Of a DNA stretch of 64,000 bases, positions 37,801 to 45,756 are shown in pieces. Below the pieces are notes generated by a model that had not been told where the DNA came from, did no database searches, and saw nothing but the letters and a program-made list of their open reading frames with translations. The stretch comes from Paraconexibacter antarcticus (GTDB lineage: Bacteria; Actinomycetota; Thermoleophilia; Solirubrobacterales; Solirubrobacteraceae), in the NCBI RefSeq assembly GCF_024220175.1, contig NZ_CP098502.1, forward strand, positions 4,096,514 through 4,160,513, read 5' to 3'. The stretch's first letter is position 1. The number at the start of each line of letters is the position of its first letter. The translations under genes were made by a program, and so were the position numbers.

Positions 37801-38132
37801 GCGGGGCGCAGGGCGGGACGCAGCGTGGGCGCGTTCCACGGGGAGGCGAGCGTCACGCCGGGGACCTTCGCGAGGCGGTTCGCGAGGGCGTGGCCCTGGG
37901 CGCGGACGTCGCGTGACGGGCCGGTGAGGAGGACCGGGACGGTCGTCGACTGGTCGAAGCGGCCGGCGGTGAGCGCGAGGGCGCGCGCCGATTCGGTGCC
38001 GGAGACCTTCAGGCTCGCGGGCTGCAGCCGGCCGTGGCCGGCGCCGAGGACGGCGAGGAGGACCGCGACGGCGAGCCATCCCGTGAGGGCGGCGACCGGA
38101 CGCCGGCGTGCGAGGGCGGCCGCGCTACGCAC
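34872..38132 (-). CDS. MMPL/RND-family transporter with long Ala/Ser-rich extracytoplasmic region
   Basis: 1086 residues from GTG at 38132. Two MMPL-type membrane halves: first with TM1 and a TM2-6 bundle (about 170-330, including LALAVDYSLLMVSRFREE) and second (about 890-1070, including FALSIDYQLFIVGRIREE). The Asp-Tyr pairs are the proton-relay residues of MMPL proteins. Between them, about 440-830 is rich in heptad-like A/L/S/G repeats (for example LSQLRANLAQLSGSVSTLSG), as in YhgE/Pip-type extracytoplasmic coils. Probable lipid or hydrophobic-compound exporter. Preceded by a second MMPL gene. Confidence 0.9.
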   Translation of the reverse strand: MRSAAALARRRPVAALTGWLAVAVLLAVLGAGHGRLQPASLKVSGTESARALALTAGRFDQSTTVPVLLTGPSRDVRAQGHALANRLAKVPGVTLASPWNAPTLRPALRPAADRLLLLASIAGKGRRVEERAATVASLVRAGTSGPVTAHVTGLPIVSRALADASRHAVHRADLVALPALLLVLLLVFRSIAAAAIPVVFGGTTVLAATGLVELLSSRLPVDGLGTALASMMGLALAVDYSLLMVSRFREERRGGAGVDAAAAGAVVGTRHTILTAGASIVLAMVLVAVLGPGTPVVSAALGVGAAGAVAVLGACVAMPAALVLTGARLTPAAGAAGPAGPAAAAAAAAAAGPPPATVTPWERVGAVAMRRPLVTVGAGCAALALLAVPALSLKTAGPDAAQLPASSAARADLNAVDRAVGPGWGANFEVVAVARKGTMTTPARLRALMQLQRELGADPGVRVVLGPGTIAARAERLRRDGRRLIRQQKALAGAIPAQTAKLSRLKGSVGRLEGGVGGLTGAFTEADAAAKTLGSGSAALAGGVARLRDGVQGAAAGARTLTGRLRTAAAGTGRLTAGAASARDGSAALAEAIHRIGSGFALASPAVRVLSGRISSRHDDVTRAASDARTQNAAVLQQLSDAQRALAGVRPGFNTTRAARAVEAAKQTIDTSAVATSLDTVAAGLAAQIAATNKLADSLAKISVHPLAAKARALTAGLSQLRANLAQLSGSVSTLSGSTDAVQGALAKLGGGTSALGAGVSRLQAGVAGVSSSVAASRRRSDALVQGLSGAKGELAGLSSGSAKKPAGAPVNTSPSVVDSGYFVLAALDGRDGNGTGLNVDRGGQAARILIVPRLGPSDPGAGALYHRLTLAAQRFGRATGSDTAVGGSSALLLDYEHAAHTRFPGIVLVLALATTLLLAVLLRSLLVPLIGVGLTLLTVAATIGLMGTLFAGSLDATTVIAVFAVMFALSIDYQLFIVGRIREEVDRHGDPRRAITAGLSSTAHVVSGAAISMLAVFAAFATTDVPSIREFGVGLGIAVALDATLVRLVVLPAALKLAGRRAWGPARPLSGVHVPGGLVPVPEAT

Positions 38133-38349
38133 GCGCCTGCGCCCCGATCACGCTGAGGGAACCACCGTTGCCGACCATCGCACAACCCCTGTCTGCCCCT
38201 GCCGGGCACGTCGCCTGACCGGGGGCCTCCCAGCCCCGAGCCCTGTCGGGATGAAGATCGGCAGGTTCGCGTGAGAACTTGACGGGGTCCGGCGGCGACG
38301 GGCGCTCCGGGCGGGGCGAGGGCCCCCCGGCCCCGCGCCGCCCGCCCGC

Positions 38350-40569
38350 CTACGCCGCGTCGGGCGCGGGCTCCGGGACGCCCGGCAGGCGGTGCTCCGA
38401 GCTCTCGATCGCCAGGCGCGGCATGCGCCGGTCCAGCCAGGCCGGCAGGTACCACGCGTGCCGCCCGAGGATCTCCATCAGCGCCGGGACGAGCAGGCAG
38501 CGGATGATGACCGCGTCGAAGAACACCGCGCTCGCGAGGCCGACGCCGAAGAGCTTGATGATGCGGTCGTCGCCGAGCGCGAACGAGGCGAAGACGAGCA
38601 CCATGATCGACGCCGCGGCGGTGATGACCTTGCCGGTCGACTGCACCCCGTGGGCGACGGACCCCGACGCGTCCCCGGTCTGCTCCCACTCCTCGTGCAC
38701 GCGCGAGATGAGGAAGACCTCGTAGTCCATCGAGAGCCCGAAGACGATCGCGAACATGAGCACCGGGACGAACGACTCGATCGGGCCGGTCCCGATCCCG
38801 AGCAGGCCGGCCCCGTGGCCGTCCTGGAAGATGAGCGTGACGAACCCGAGCGCGGCGCCGATCGACAGCAGGTTCATCGCGGCGGCCTTCACCGGGATGA
38901 CGACCGAGCGGAAGACGACGAGCAGGAGCAGGGCGCTGAGGAGGACGACGACGCCGACGAACAGCGGGAGCTTGCTCGCGACGACGCGCGAGAAGTCCTC
39001 GGCGCCCGCCGTGTACCCGCCGACCTCGATCGTCGCGCCGGTCTTCTGCTCCAGGCCCGGCCGCACGTCGTTCCGCACCCGTTTGAGCGCGGTCGTCGTC
39101 CGCTCGTCCTGCGGCCCGGTGCGCGGATAGGCGTTGATCGTCGCGACGGCGCCGTCGGGCGAGAGCGCGTAGGGCGCGACGAACGTGAAGTCCTTGTCGG
39201 CCCGGAGGGTCGCGGCGATCGTCGCGGCCGCGGCCCTGTCCCCCGGCTTCGCGAGCTTCGCGACCATGAGGAACGCGCCGTTCGTGCCCGCGCCGAAGCC
39301 GTCGGCGATGAGGTGGTACGCGGCGCGTGTCGTCGAGCCGGGCGGGTCGACGCCTGCGTCGCTCGAGCCGAGGCGGATGCTCAGCGCCGGGATCGCCATG
39401 CCGAGCAGCAGGACGATCGACAGGAGGGCCGCGGGCCAGGGCCGGCGCTGCACGGCGAGCGACCAGCGCGCCCAGCCCGTCCCCTCCGCCTTGACCGCGC
39501 GCTTCGCCGCCCGCCTGGCGACGCGCTTCTTCGTCAGGCCGTCCATCTTCGTGCCGGCGCCGCCGATGAGGGCGGGCAGCACGGTGAGGGCGGCGAACAT
39601 CGTCGACAGCACGGTCGCCGCGGCGCCGAGCGCCACGCCGTGCATGAAGTTCAGGCCGAGCAGCAGGAGGCCGAGCAGCGCGATGACGACCGTGATCGCC
39701 GCGAAGACGACCGTGCGGCCGGCGGTGTCGATGGCCGTCTCGATCGCGTCGTCCTTCGACCGGCCCGCCCGGACCTCGGCCCGGAAGCGCGTGACGATGA
39801 AGAGGGCGTAGTCGATGCCGACGCCGATGCCGATGAGCAGCGAGAGCTGAGTCGCGAAGTCGGGCGTGTCGACGAGGTGGCTGAGGACGGTGATGATGCC
39901 GAGCGAGCAGCCGATCGCCAGGAGCGTCGACACGAGCGGCAGGCCCATCGCGACGAGCGAGCCGAAGGTGAGGAAGAGGACGATCGCGGCGGCGATGATG
40001 CCGAGGAACTCCGACGGGCCCTGGCTGTTGGCGAAGCGGATGAGCTTCGCCCCCGGGCCGCCGTGCTCGACCTGCAGCGACGCCGATCGCGCCTGGAACG
40101 CGGCCTTCTCGATCTTCTCGAGCGGCGGCGCCGTCAGGTCGTTCGTCGACTTCCGGTAGTCGAGCTTCGCGACGCCGATCTTCCCGTCGGCCGTGATCTG
40201 ACCGCCCGGCTGGTAGGGGGTGATGACGCCCGCGACCTCGGGCCGGGCCGCGGCCGCCCTCAGCGTCCGCTCGATCTCCGCCTTGACCTGCGGGTCCCTC
40301 AGGGAGCCCGTCTTCGCCCGGTAGACGAACTGGTCGGTGTCGCCCTTCTGGGCGGGGAAGTGCTGGGAGAGCAGGTCGTACGCGCGCTGGCTCTCGGTGC
40401 CGGGGAGGCGGAAGGACTGGATCTCCTTCTTCCCGACCCCCGCCGCCACCACCTGCAGCGCCGCCAGCGCCAGCAGCCACGCGAGGAACGTCCGCCAGCG
40501 GTGGGCGTTGCACACGCGCGCGAGGCGGACGAAGGCGGACGAGGTGGCGGGACGGGCGGGGTCGGTCAT
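38350..40569 (-). CDS. MMPL/RND-family transporter
   Basis: 739 residues from ATG at 40569. Twelve predicted membrane segments in the MMPL pattern: TM1 near 25-45, a periplasmic domain to about 190, TM2-6 with GIGVGIDYALFIVTRFRAE, a linker of basic residues (KKRVARRAAKRAVKAEG), TM7, a second periplasmic domain and TM8-12 with FGLSMDYEVFLISRVHEE. Standard length for actinobacterial MMPL exporters and much shorter than the neighbour at 34872. Transport substrate unknown. Confidence 0.93.
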   Translation of the reverse strand: MTDPARPATSSAFVRLARVCNAHRWRTFLAWLLALAALQVVAAGVGKKEIQSFRLPGTESQRAYDLLSQHFPAQKGDTDQFVYRAKTGSLRDPQVKAEIERTLRAAAARPEVAGVITPYQPGGQITADGKIGVAKLDYRKSTNDLTAPPLEKIEKAAFQARSASLQVEHGGPGAKLIRFANSQGPSEFLGIIAAAIVLFLTFGSLVAMGLPLVSTLLAIGCSLGIITVLSHLVDTPDFATQLSLLIGIGVGIDYALFIVTRFRAEVRAGRSKDDAIETAIDTAGRTVVFAAITVVIALLGLLLLGLNFMHGVALGAAATVLSTMFAALTVLPALIGGAGTKMDGLTKKRVARRAAKRAVKAEGTGWARWSLAVQRRPWPAALLSIVLLLGMAIPALSIRLGSSDAGVDPPGSTTRAAYHLIADGFGAGTNGAFLMVAKLAKPGDRAAAATIAATLRADKDFTFVAPYALSPDGAVATINAYPRTGPQDERTTTALKRVRNDVRPGLEQKTGATIEVGGYTAGAEDFSRVVASKLPLFVGVVVLLSALLLLVVFRSVVIPVKAAAMNLLSIGAALGFVTLIFQDGHGAGLLGIGTGPIESFVPVLMFAIVFGLSMDYEVFLISRVHEEWEQTGDASGSVAHGVQSTGKVITAAASIMVLVFASFALGDDRIIKLFGVGLASAVFFDAVIIRCLLVPALMEILGRHAWYLPAWLDRRMPRLAIESSEHRLPGVPEPAPDAA

Positions 40570-40617
40570 GCAGGCTCCGGGAGTCGGTTCGCGAACAGGG
40601 TAGACGGACGAGCCGCG

Positions 40618-41049
40618 TCAGTTCGTCGCGACTTCCTGGCGCACCTGCGTCAATCTGAACGAATTGCCGGACGGGTCGCGGAAGCCGGAATCGATGCCGT
40701 AGGGCCGGTCCTCGGGCGTCTCGGTGAACTCCACGCCCCGCGCGCGGAGCTCCGCGTAGCTCGCGTGGACGTCGTCGGTCGTGAGGAAGACGGTCCCGGC
40801 GAAGCCCTTCGCCATGAGCGTGCGGACCTGGCCGGCGGACTCGGCGTCCATCACCGGCTCGCCCGGGATCGCCATGAGGACGATCGCGAAGTCGTCCTGG
40901 CCGGCCGGGCCGACCGTGAGCCAGCGGAAGTCGCCCATCTCGGGCAGGGTGACGTCGGCACGGACCTCCATGCCGAGCTTGTCGGTGTAGAAGGCGAGCG
41001 CCTCGTCCTGGTCGTGCACCCACAGCTGGGCGCAGGAGATGCTGATCAT
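40618..41049 (-). CDS. VOC-family (glyoxalase-like) protein
   Basis: 143 residues. Glyoxalase/bleomycin-resistance fold: CAQLWVHDQDEALAFYTDKLG at the N-terminus and FRDPSGNSFRLTQV near the C-terminus, with PYGIDSGFRDP typical of YaeR/PhnB-like dimers. Enzymatic role unknown. Homologues are often encoded right after an AraC regulator; here the IS982-like element separates it from the AraC gene at 42102, leaving its own promoter in the 50 bp before the element. Confidence 0.87.
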   Translation of the reverse strand: MISISCAQLWVHDQDEALAFYTDKLGMEVRADVTLPEMGDFRWLTVGPAGQDDFAIVLMAIPGEPVMDAESAGQVRTLMAKGFAGTVFLTTDDVHASYAELRARGVEFTETPEDRPYGIDSGFRDPSGNSFRLTQVRQEVATN

Positions 41050-41099
41050 CGGGGTTCTCCGTTCGGGGGGTTCGTCCGCGGGCTGCGGCGTGCCCGAAG

Positions 41100-42105
41100 C
41101 TAGATGGTTCGTTCCACGGCGGGGGCGGAGGAGTCGGGTAGGCAGGTGACATAAGCAGGCAGGTCGAAGTCGGCGGTGCTATCTCGCCAACGCCGACCCT
41201 GGGGGCCTCGATGGACGCCGACCTCGACCTGCTGCTGATCGCTGTTTACTGCACCTGCGACGATCTCCTGCCTGCGAAGGGCAAGAACGCCAAACGGATC
41301 TTGACCGACGCGGAGGTCGTCACGTTGAGCGTGGCTCAGCAGGTACTGCGGATCAGCTCTGACGAGCAGTTCTGGGCGATGGCACCGCATCGCTTGGGGC
41401 ACCTGTTCCCGCGACTGCCCAAGCGCCCGGGTTTCGTCAAACGCCGCCAGCGCCTGTCGGACAAAATCGAAGCGCTGATCCTCGAGTTCGCCCGCCACAC
41501 CAACGGCTTTGACGACGACCTGCTCGTGGTCGACAGCACACCGGTCGAATGCGGTCGCTCGGTCGAAACGACGCGCCGCAGCGCCCTGGGCAACGCCGCG
41601 GAGTACGGCTACTGCGCCAGCCATTCCCGCTTCTTCTGGGGCTTCCGCCTGCACGGCCTGTTCGCGACCGACGGCACTCCACGCGCCCTTGCCCTGACCT
41701 CCCCGAAAACGGGCGAACGAGACGTCGCGCTGGACATGCTCGCCCGCTGCCACCGCAACGGCCCGGTCACCGTCATCGGCGACAAGGGCTACTCCGGCCG
41801 CGACTTCCACGCCCAAGCCTCCGCGCTCGGCGCCACGATCGTCCGCCCCCGACGCAAGGACGAGGCCGGCAAAGAGCCGCACCTGGCCCCGATCCGGCAA
41901 TGCGTGGAATCGATCTTCTGGACATGCAAAGACATGCTCAACCTCGAGGACCACCGCGCCCGCGAGCTCCACACGCTCCGCACCCGCCTGGCCGCCAAGT
42001 TCCTCGCTCTCACCGCCGCGATCGCTCTCAACGAACGCCTCGGCCGCCCACCACGCAACCTCACTGCCTACTACGCCTGACCGATCCGTGGAACGAACCA
42101 TCTAG
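41100..42105. mobile_element. IS982-like insertion sequence, intact
   Basis: Perfect 16-bp terminal inverted repeats (ATGGTTCGTTCCACGG at 41104-41119, complement at 42086-42101) enclose one transposase gene. The element proper is 41104-42101 (998 bp); CTAG lies on both outer sides (41100-41103 and 42102-42105) and is the likely target duplication, though CTAG is palindromic so it could also extend the repeats. It has inserted between a VOC gene and an AraC gene, and its base composition is visibly less GC-rich than the surroundings. Confidence 0.88.
41211..42080 (+). CDS. IS982-family transposase
   Basis: 289 residues from ATG at 41211. DDE-type transposase with VVDSTPVECGRS (first Asp), YGYCASHSRFFWGFRLH, and GDKGYSGRDF (second Asp), then a C-terminal IRQCVESIFWTCKDMLNLE carrying the Glu. 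Signature sequence order is that of the IS982 family as found in Streptomyces. No frameshift or internal stop, so the element may be active. The gene spans most of the element. Confidence 0.93.
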   Translation: MDADLDLLLIAVYCTCDDLLPAKGKNAKRILTDAEVVTLSVAQQVLRISSDEQFWAMAPHRLGHLFPRLPKRPGFVKRRQRLSDKIEALILEFARHTNGFDDDLLVVDSTPVECGRSVETTRRSALGNAAEYGYCASHSRFFWGFRLHGLFATDGTPRALALTSPKTGERDVALDMLARCHRNGPVTVIGDKGYSGRDFHAQASALGATIVRPRRKDEAGKEPHLAPIRQCVESIFWTCKDMLNLEDHRARELHTLRTRLAAKFLALTAAIALNERLGRPPRNLTAYYA

Positions 42106-42557
42106 TCCGGCGCGGCGCCGTTGTCTTCTCCAAACGTGCGGTGTCGCGGCCGGGCGTAGGCGCGGACGACGCACGCCGGGACCCGGGCGTGGGCCGCGGC
42201 GGGCGGGAACGCGGCCCGGTACGCGGTCGGGGAGCGGCCGTACGTCCGGGTGAACGTCGAGGTGAACGAGCCGACCGAGCGCAGCCCCACGCTGAGGCAG
42301 ACCTCCGCGACCGAGCGGTCGGTGCCGCGCAGCAGCGCGGCGGCCCGCTCGAGGCGGCGGGTCAGGAGGTACGCGTGCGGGGACTCGCCGAAGGCCCGGC
42401 GGAACTCGCGGCTGAAGTGCGCGCGGGAGAGGCCGGCGGCCGCGGCGAGGTCGTCCACGGTGAGCGGCTCGGCGTAGCGCGCGTCGGCGAGGTCCTTCGC
42501 GCGCAGCAGGTGCCGCGCGGGCGGATGGAAGACGAGGGGGCGGTGGGCGCTCGCCAC
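42102..42557 (-). CDS. AraC-family transcriptional regulator (C-terminal DNA-binding domain only)
   Basis: 151 residues from GTG at 42557. Two helix-turn-helix motifs: LTVDDLAAAAGLSRAHFSREF and SVAEVCLSVGLRSVGSFTSTF, followed by GRSPTAYRAAF. It has no sensor domain, a small form common upstream of VOC genes. The stop codon TAG is formed from the CTAG target site at the end of the IS element; joining the flanks without the element also yields TAG, so the protein end is probably unchanged. Confidence 0.85.
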   Translation of the reverse strand: MASAHRPLVFHPPARHLLRAKDLADARYAEPLTVDDLAAAAGLSRAHFSREFRRAFGESPHAYLLTRRLERAAALLRGTDRSVAEVCLSVGLRSVGSFTSTFTRTYGRSPTAYRAAFPPAAAHARVPACVVRAYARPRHRTFGEDNGAAPD

Positions 42558-42646
42558 GGGATGAGCGTAGCGGCGGGTGGCTGCGGGGAGGGCGCGCGTT
42601 CGGCGCCTGGCGGTCGGGCGGGGCGCGCCGCCAGGGCGCGCGCAGG

Positions 42647-42693
42647 GTGAATGAAGATTCACGGTGTCCACGACACCGTGAATCTTCATTCAC
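42647..42693. repeat. 22-bp perfect palindrome with nested GTGAAT repeats
   Basis: Two exact 22-bp arms around CAC. Each arm is itself a hairpin of GTGAAT-N4-ATTCAC, so the half-site GTGAAT occurs four times. TTTT follows the right arm. It lies in the AraC/di-iron-protein divergent gap. Confidence 0.7.
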
Positions 42694-42704
42694 TTTTAGG
42701 ACGC

Positions 42705-42841
42705 GGGCGCCGGCGGGCGGCGGCGGGCGCCGGCGGGCGGGAGCGGCGGGCGCCGGCGGGCGGGAGCGGCGGGCGGCGGCGGCGGACGGGGGCGGCGGGC
42801 GGCGGCGCCGGGGCGGCGGGCCGGCGGGCGCCGGCGGGCGG
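42705..42841. repeat. GC-rich direct repeats of GGGCGCCGGCGGGCGG
   Basis: Four exact copies of a 16-bp unit starting at 42705, 42725, 42748 and 42826 within an almost pure G/C stretch. Together with the palindrome this fills most of the 342-bp gap 42558-42899, in which I see no further gene. Confidence 0.7.
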
Positions 42842-42899
42842 GAGGCGGATGGCCGGACCCGCGGCCTCCGCGCGCGCCACCCCGATACCGTCCTCACGG

Positions 42900-43652
42900 A
42901 TGACGCTGGCCGGGTACGACCACCTCCTCGCCGCCGGCCGCCGCCTGCAGTGGGACGACGCGGCCGTCGACCTGCGGGCCGACGCCGCCGCCTGGCCCGC
43001 GCTCGACCCCGCGCTCGCGGCCCGGGTCACCGCGCTCGTCGCCGGATTCTGCGTCGCCGAGGTCGCCGTCGCCGCGCACCTGCACCCGTTCGGCCCGGCC
43101 GCCGGCAACCCGTCCGCGGCCGCCTGCTTCGCGCTCCAGGCGCAGGACGAGCGCCGCCACGCGCGCTTCTTCGCGCGGGCCGCCGCCGAGGTGCTCGGGA
43201 TCGACCCGGACACGGGCGCCCGCGCCTTCGCCGCCCCGGGGGTGCTCGCGCTCTTCGAGACCGACCTCCCTGCGCTCGCCGACCGGCTCGCCGCCGGTGA
43301 CGCCGCCCTGCCCGAGGCCGTCGGCCTCTACCACCTCGTCCTCGAGGGGATCGTCTTCGCGATCGGCCAGGAGGCGCTGCTCGATACGCTCACGGTCGCC
43401 GGCGTCCTCCCCGGCGTCCGTGACGGGCTCGCGCGCGTCCAGGGCGACGAGCGCTGGCACGTCGGCCTCGGGGTCATGTGCCTGCAGGACGCCGGGGGCA
43501 CCGCCGAGGCCGGGGACGTCGCGACGCTCGCCGCCCGCGCCGCGGCCGCCTGGGGCCCGGACGTCGCGACGCCCGAGCGGGTCGAACGGGCGCTCGCCGT
43601 CCACGCCCGTCGCCTCACGGTCCTCGCCCGGGCCGGGGCGGCGGCGCGATGA
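42900..43652 (+). CDS. Ferritin-like di-iron protein (ribonucleotide reductase R2-like)
   Basis: 250 residues from ATG at 42900 (ATG at 42849 is an alternative). Four-helix-bundle with di-iron ligand pattern: Glu in FCVAEVAVAAHL, QDERRHARFFAR (ExxH), VLEGIVFAIGQEAL and QGDERWHVGLG (ExxH). This resembles R2-like oxidases, which bind two metals and reduce O2. It is encoded with a patatin gene whose ATG overlaps its stop, so the two act together in an unknown process. Role not assignable from sequence. Confidence 0.7.
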   Translation: MTLAGYDHLLAAGRRLQWDDAAVDLRADAAAWPALDPALAARVTALVAGFCVAEVAVAAHLHPFGPAAGNPSAAACFALQAQDERRHARFFARAAAEVLGIDPDTGARAFAAPGVLALFETDLPALADRLAAGDAALPEAVGLYHLVLEGIVFAIGQEALLDTLTVAGVLPGVRDGLARVQGDERWHVGLGVMCLQDAGGTAEAGDVATLAARAAAAWGPDVATPERVERALAVHARRLTVLARAGAAAR

Positions 43653-44656
43653 CGAAGGTCTCGCTCGCGCTCGGGAGCGGCGGCGCCCGCGGCTACGCCC
43701 ACATCGGCGCGATCCAGGTGCTCGAGGAGCGGGGCCTGGAGGTCGTCGCGGTCGCCGGCTCGTCGATGGGCGCCCTCGTCGGCGGCGTCTACGCGGCGGG
43801 CGAGCTCGCCGCCTACACCGAGTGGGCGGTCGGGCTGAACCAGCTCGACGTCCTGCGCCTGCTCGACCTCTCGCTCTCCGCGCCGGGGGCGATCCGCGCC
43901 GAGCGCGTGCTCTCGCGCGTGCGCGAGCTCCTCGCCGGGCGCCGCATCGAGGACCTCCCCATCCCCTTCACCGCCGTCGCCACCGATCTCCTCGCCCGGC
44001 GGGAGGTGTGGTTCCAGCGCGGCCCCGTCGACGAGGCGATCAGCGCCTCGATCGCGATCCCGGGCATCTTCCCGCCGGTGCTGCTCAACGGCCGCATGCT
44101 CGTCGACGGCGGGCTCATGGATCCGGTGCCGGTCGCGCCGACCGCGGCGGTCCCGGCCGACCTGACGATCGCGATCTCGCTCGGCGGGGAGCGGAGCGCC
44201 GGCGGGGCCGGCCCCGCCGGCGCCGCGGTCGTGAGCGGCAGCGCCGCGGAGACCGCCGAGCCGCGCCCGATCGACGAGTGGGCCGAGCGCTTCCGCCGCG
44301 GCGCCGCGCAGGCCCTCGACACGGACATGGCGAAGTCGCTGCTCGCGCGCTTCCCCGCCGCCGCCGAGGAGGCCGCGGCGCGTGTCACGGTGCCCGCCGC
44401 CGCGGCCGCCGCGGCCGCCCCCGCGCCCCCGGGCCTCACGAAGCTCGACGTCATGAACCAGGCGCTCGAGGCGATGCAGGACGTCGTCACCCGGTACCGC
44501 CTCGCCGGCTCGCCGCCGGACCTCCTCGTGACGATCCCGAAGGACGCCTGCCGCACGCTCGACTTCCACCGGGCCGCCCCGATGATCGAGATCGGCCGCC
44601 GGCGGATGGGCGAGGCGCTCGACGAGGCCGGCTTCAGCGCGGACCGGCCGGGCTGA
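43649..44656 (+). CDS. Patatin-like phospholipase
   Basis: 335 residues. Oxyanion loop GSGGARGYAHIG (9-20), nucleophile motif GSSMG (Ser39) and catalytic Asp in DGG (about 153), forming the Ser-Asp dyad of bacterial RssA/patatin enzymes. An Ala-rich insert (VPAAAAAAAAPAPP) lies before a C-terminal helical region. No signal peptide, so it is cytoplasmic or membrane-associated. ATG overlaps the stop of the di-iron gene by 4 bp. Its 3' end overlaps the convergent B12-type gene by 23 bp. Confidence 0.9.
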   Translation: MTKVSLALGSGGARGYAHIGAIQVLEERGLEVVAVAGSSMGALVGGVYAAGELAAYTEWAVGLNQLDVLRLLDLSLSAPGAIRAERVLSRVRELLAGRRIEDLPIPFTAVATDLLARREVWFQRGPVDEAISASIAIPGIFPPVLLNGRMLVDGGLMDPVPVAPTAAVPADLTIAISLGGERSAGGAGPAGAAVVSGSAAETAEPRPIDEWAERFRRGAAQALDTDMAKSLLARFPAAAEEAAARVTVPAAAAAAAAPAPPGLTKLDVMNQALEAMQDVVTRYRLAGSPPDLLVTIPKDACRTLDFHRAAPMIEIGRRRMGEALDEAGFSADRPG

Positions 44657-45656
44657 GCGCCCGCGCCGCGAGCGCGGCGTCGACGACCGCGGCCGCGGCG
44701 GTGCAGCCGGCCGGGAGTGCCCGGCGGAGCGCGCCGAGCACCCCGCGGCAGAAGTGCTCGCCGTCGCCGCCGTAGCCGAGCGCCCCGAGCCGGCCGGCGT
44801 GCCCCTCGAGGACGTCGGCCCCGGCGAACGTCGCGGCCCCGACGACGTCGATCGTCGTGCGGACCGCCCCGGCCATCGCCCGGGCCTCGGCGCGGGAGCG
44901 CGCGGCGGCCCCGACGACCTCGCCGGCGATCTGCGCGGCGAGCCGGTGGCCGATCCGCTCGAGCTCGCGTGCCTCCCGCAGCGCCGCGGGGCGGCAGAGG
45001 GCGGTGGGCGCCGGGTCGGCGGCCCAGGCTTCGAGGACGGCGCCGCTCGCGACGGCGTCCGGGCCCCAGCCGTCGGCGCCGACCGCGCGCGCCGCGGCGC
45101 CGTCCGCCCCGAAGGCGCGGCCTCCGACGAGGACCCGGTGCCCGGCGATGTGGATGGCGCGGATCGTGTCCGCGCAGGCGAGGAGCTGCGCGCTCAGGGT
45201 GACGCTGACGAGGACGGCGACCGGGTCCTCGCCCGTCCGCTGCCCGGTCGCCGTGCGCCCGCCCGCGAGCGCCGTCTCGTCGACGTGCCAGCCCTCGTGG
45301 CGCAGGCGCTGGGCGGCGACGCGGCCGGGGAGGCGGTGCGGGTCGGCCGGGAAGGTCGCGAGCACGAGACGCCCGCGGGAGCCGGGCTCGGCCGGGGCGA
45401 GCCGGGCGAGGACGCGCTCGGCGGCGGCCGTCTGGGCGCGGGCGGGCGCGGCGCGCGGGAGCGCCGCGCGGGCCTCGTCGCTGCCGGCGGTGCTCCCGAG
45501 CAGCCGCAGCGCCGGGCTCAGCAGGTCGTCGAGCAGCGCGGGCGCGCTCGAGCCGTCGGCCAGGAGCGCGGTCACCAGGCCGTCCAGGCTCCGGTGGTCG
45601 GCCTGCCGCAGCAGCGCGGCGGTGCGGTCGATGAGGGGCGGGTGCGTCGGCGGCAT
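44634..45656 (-). CDS. Cobalamin-binding-domain-like protein
   Basis: 340 residues from ATG at 45656. A helical B12-cap-like region (about 1-95), then a Rossmann-like B12-binding domain (about 95-210). The base-off motif DxHxxG appears as DPHRLPG, with one extra residue before Gly, so cobalamin binding is uncertain. HRVLVGGRAFG matches the GG loop of the same fold. The C-terminal third is helical. Such proteins are often light or B12 sensors, but there is no HTH here. Neighbours give no clear clue. Confidence 0.65.
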   Translation of the reverse strand: MPPTHPPLIDRTAALLRQADHRSLDGLVTALLADGSSAPALLDDLLSPALRLLGSTAGSDEARAALPRAAPARAQTAAAERVLARLAPAEPGSRGRLVLATFPADPHRLPGRVAAQRLRHEGWHVDETALAGGRTATGQRTGEDPVAVLVSVTLSAQLLACADTIRAIHIAGHRVLVGGRAFGADGAAARAVGADGWGPDAVASGAVLEAWAADPAPTALCRPAALREARELERIGHRLAAQIAGEVVGAAARSRAEARAMAGAVRTTIDVVGAATFAGADVLEGHAGRLGALGYGGDGEHFCRGVLGALRRALPAGCTAAAAVVDAALAARALSPAGPR

Positions 45657-45756
45657 CGGGCTCGTCCCCGGATGGTCGGCCCGGCTGCGGCGATCCTGAG
45701 AGCGGCGCTGCGCCGGACCCCTGATCCGTGCGGCGGCGGGTGCGTAATCCCCCTCA

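Noticed and set aside
42705..42841. Possible CRISPR array
   Set aside because: Units are G/C-only, irregularly spaced and lack unique spacers; no cas genes are present.
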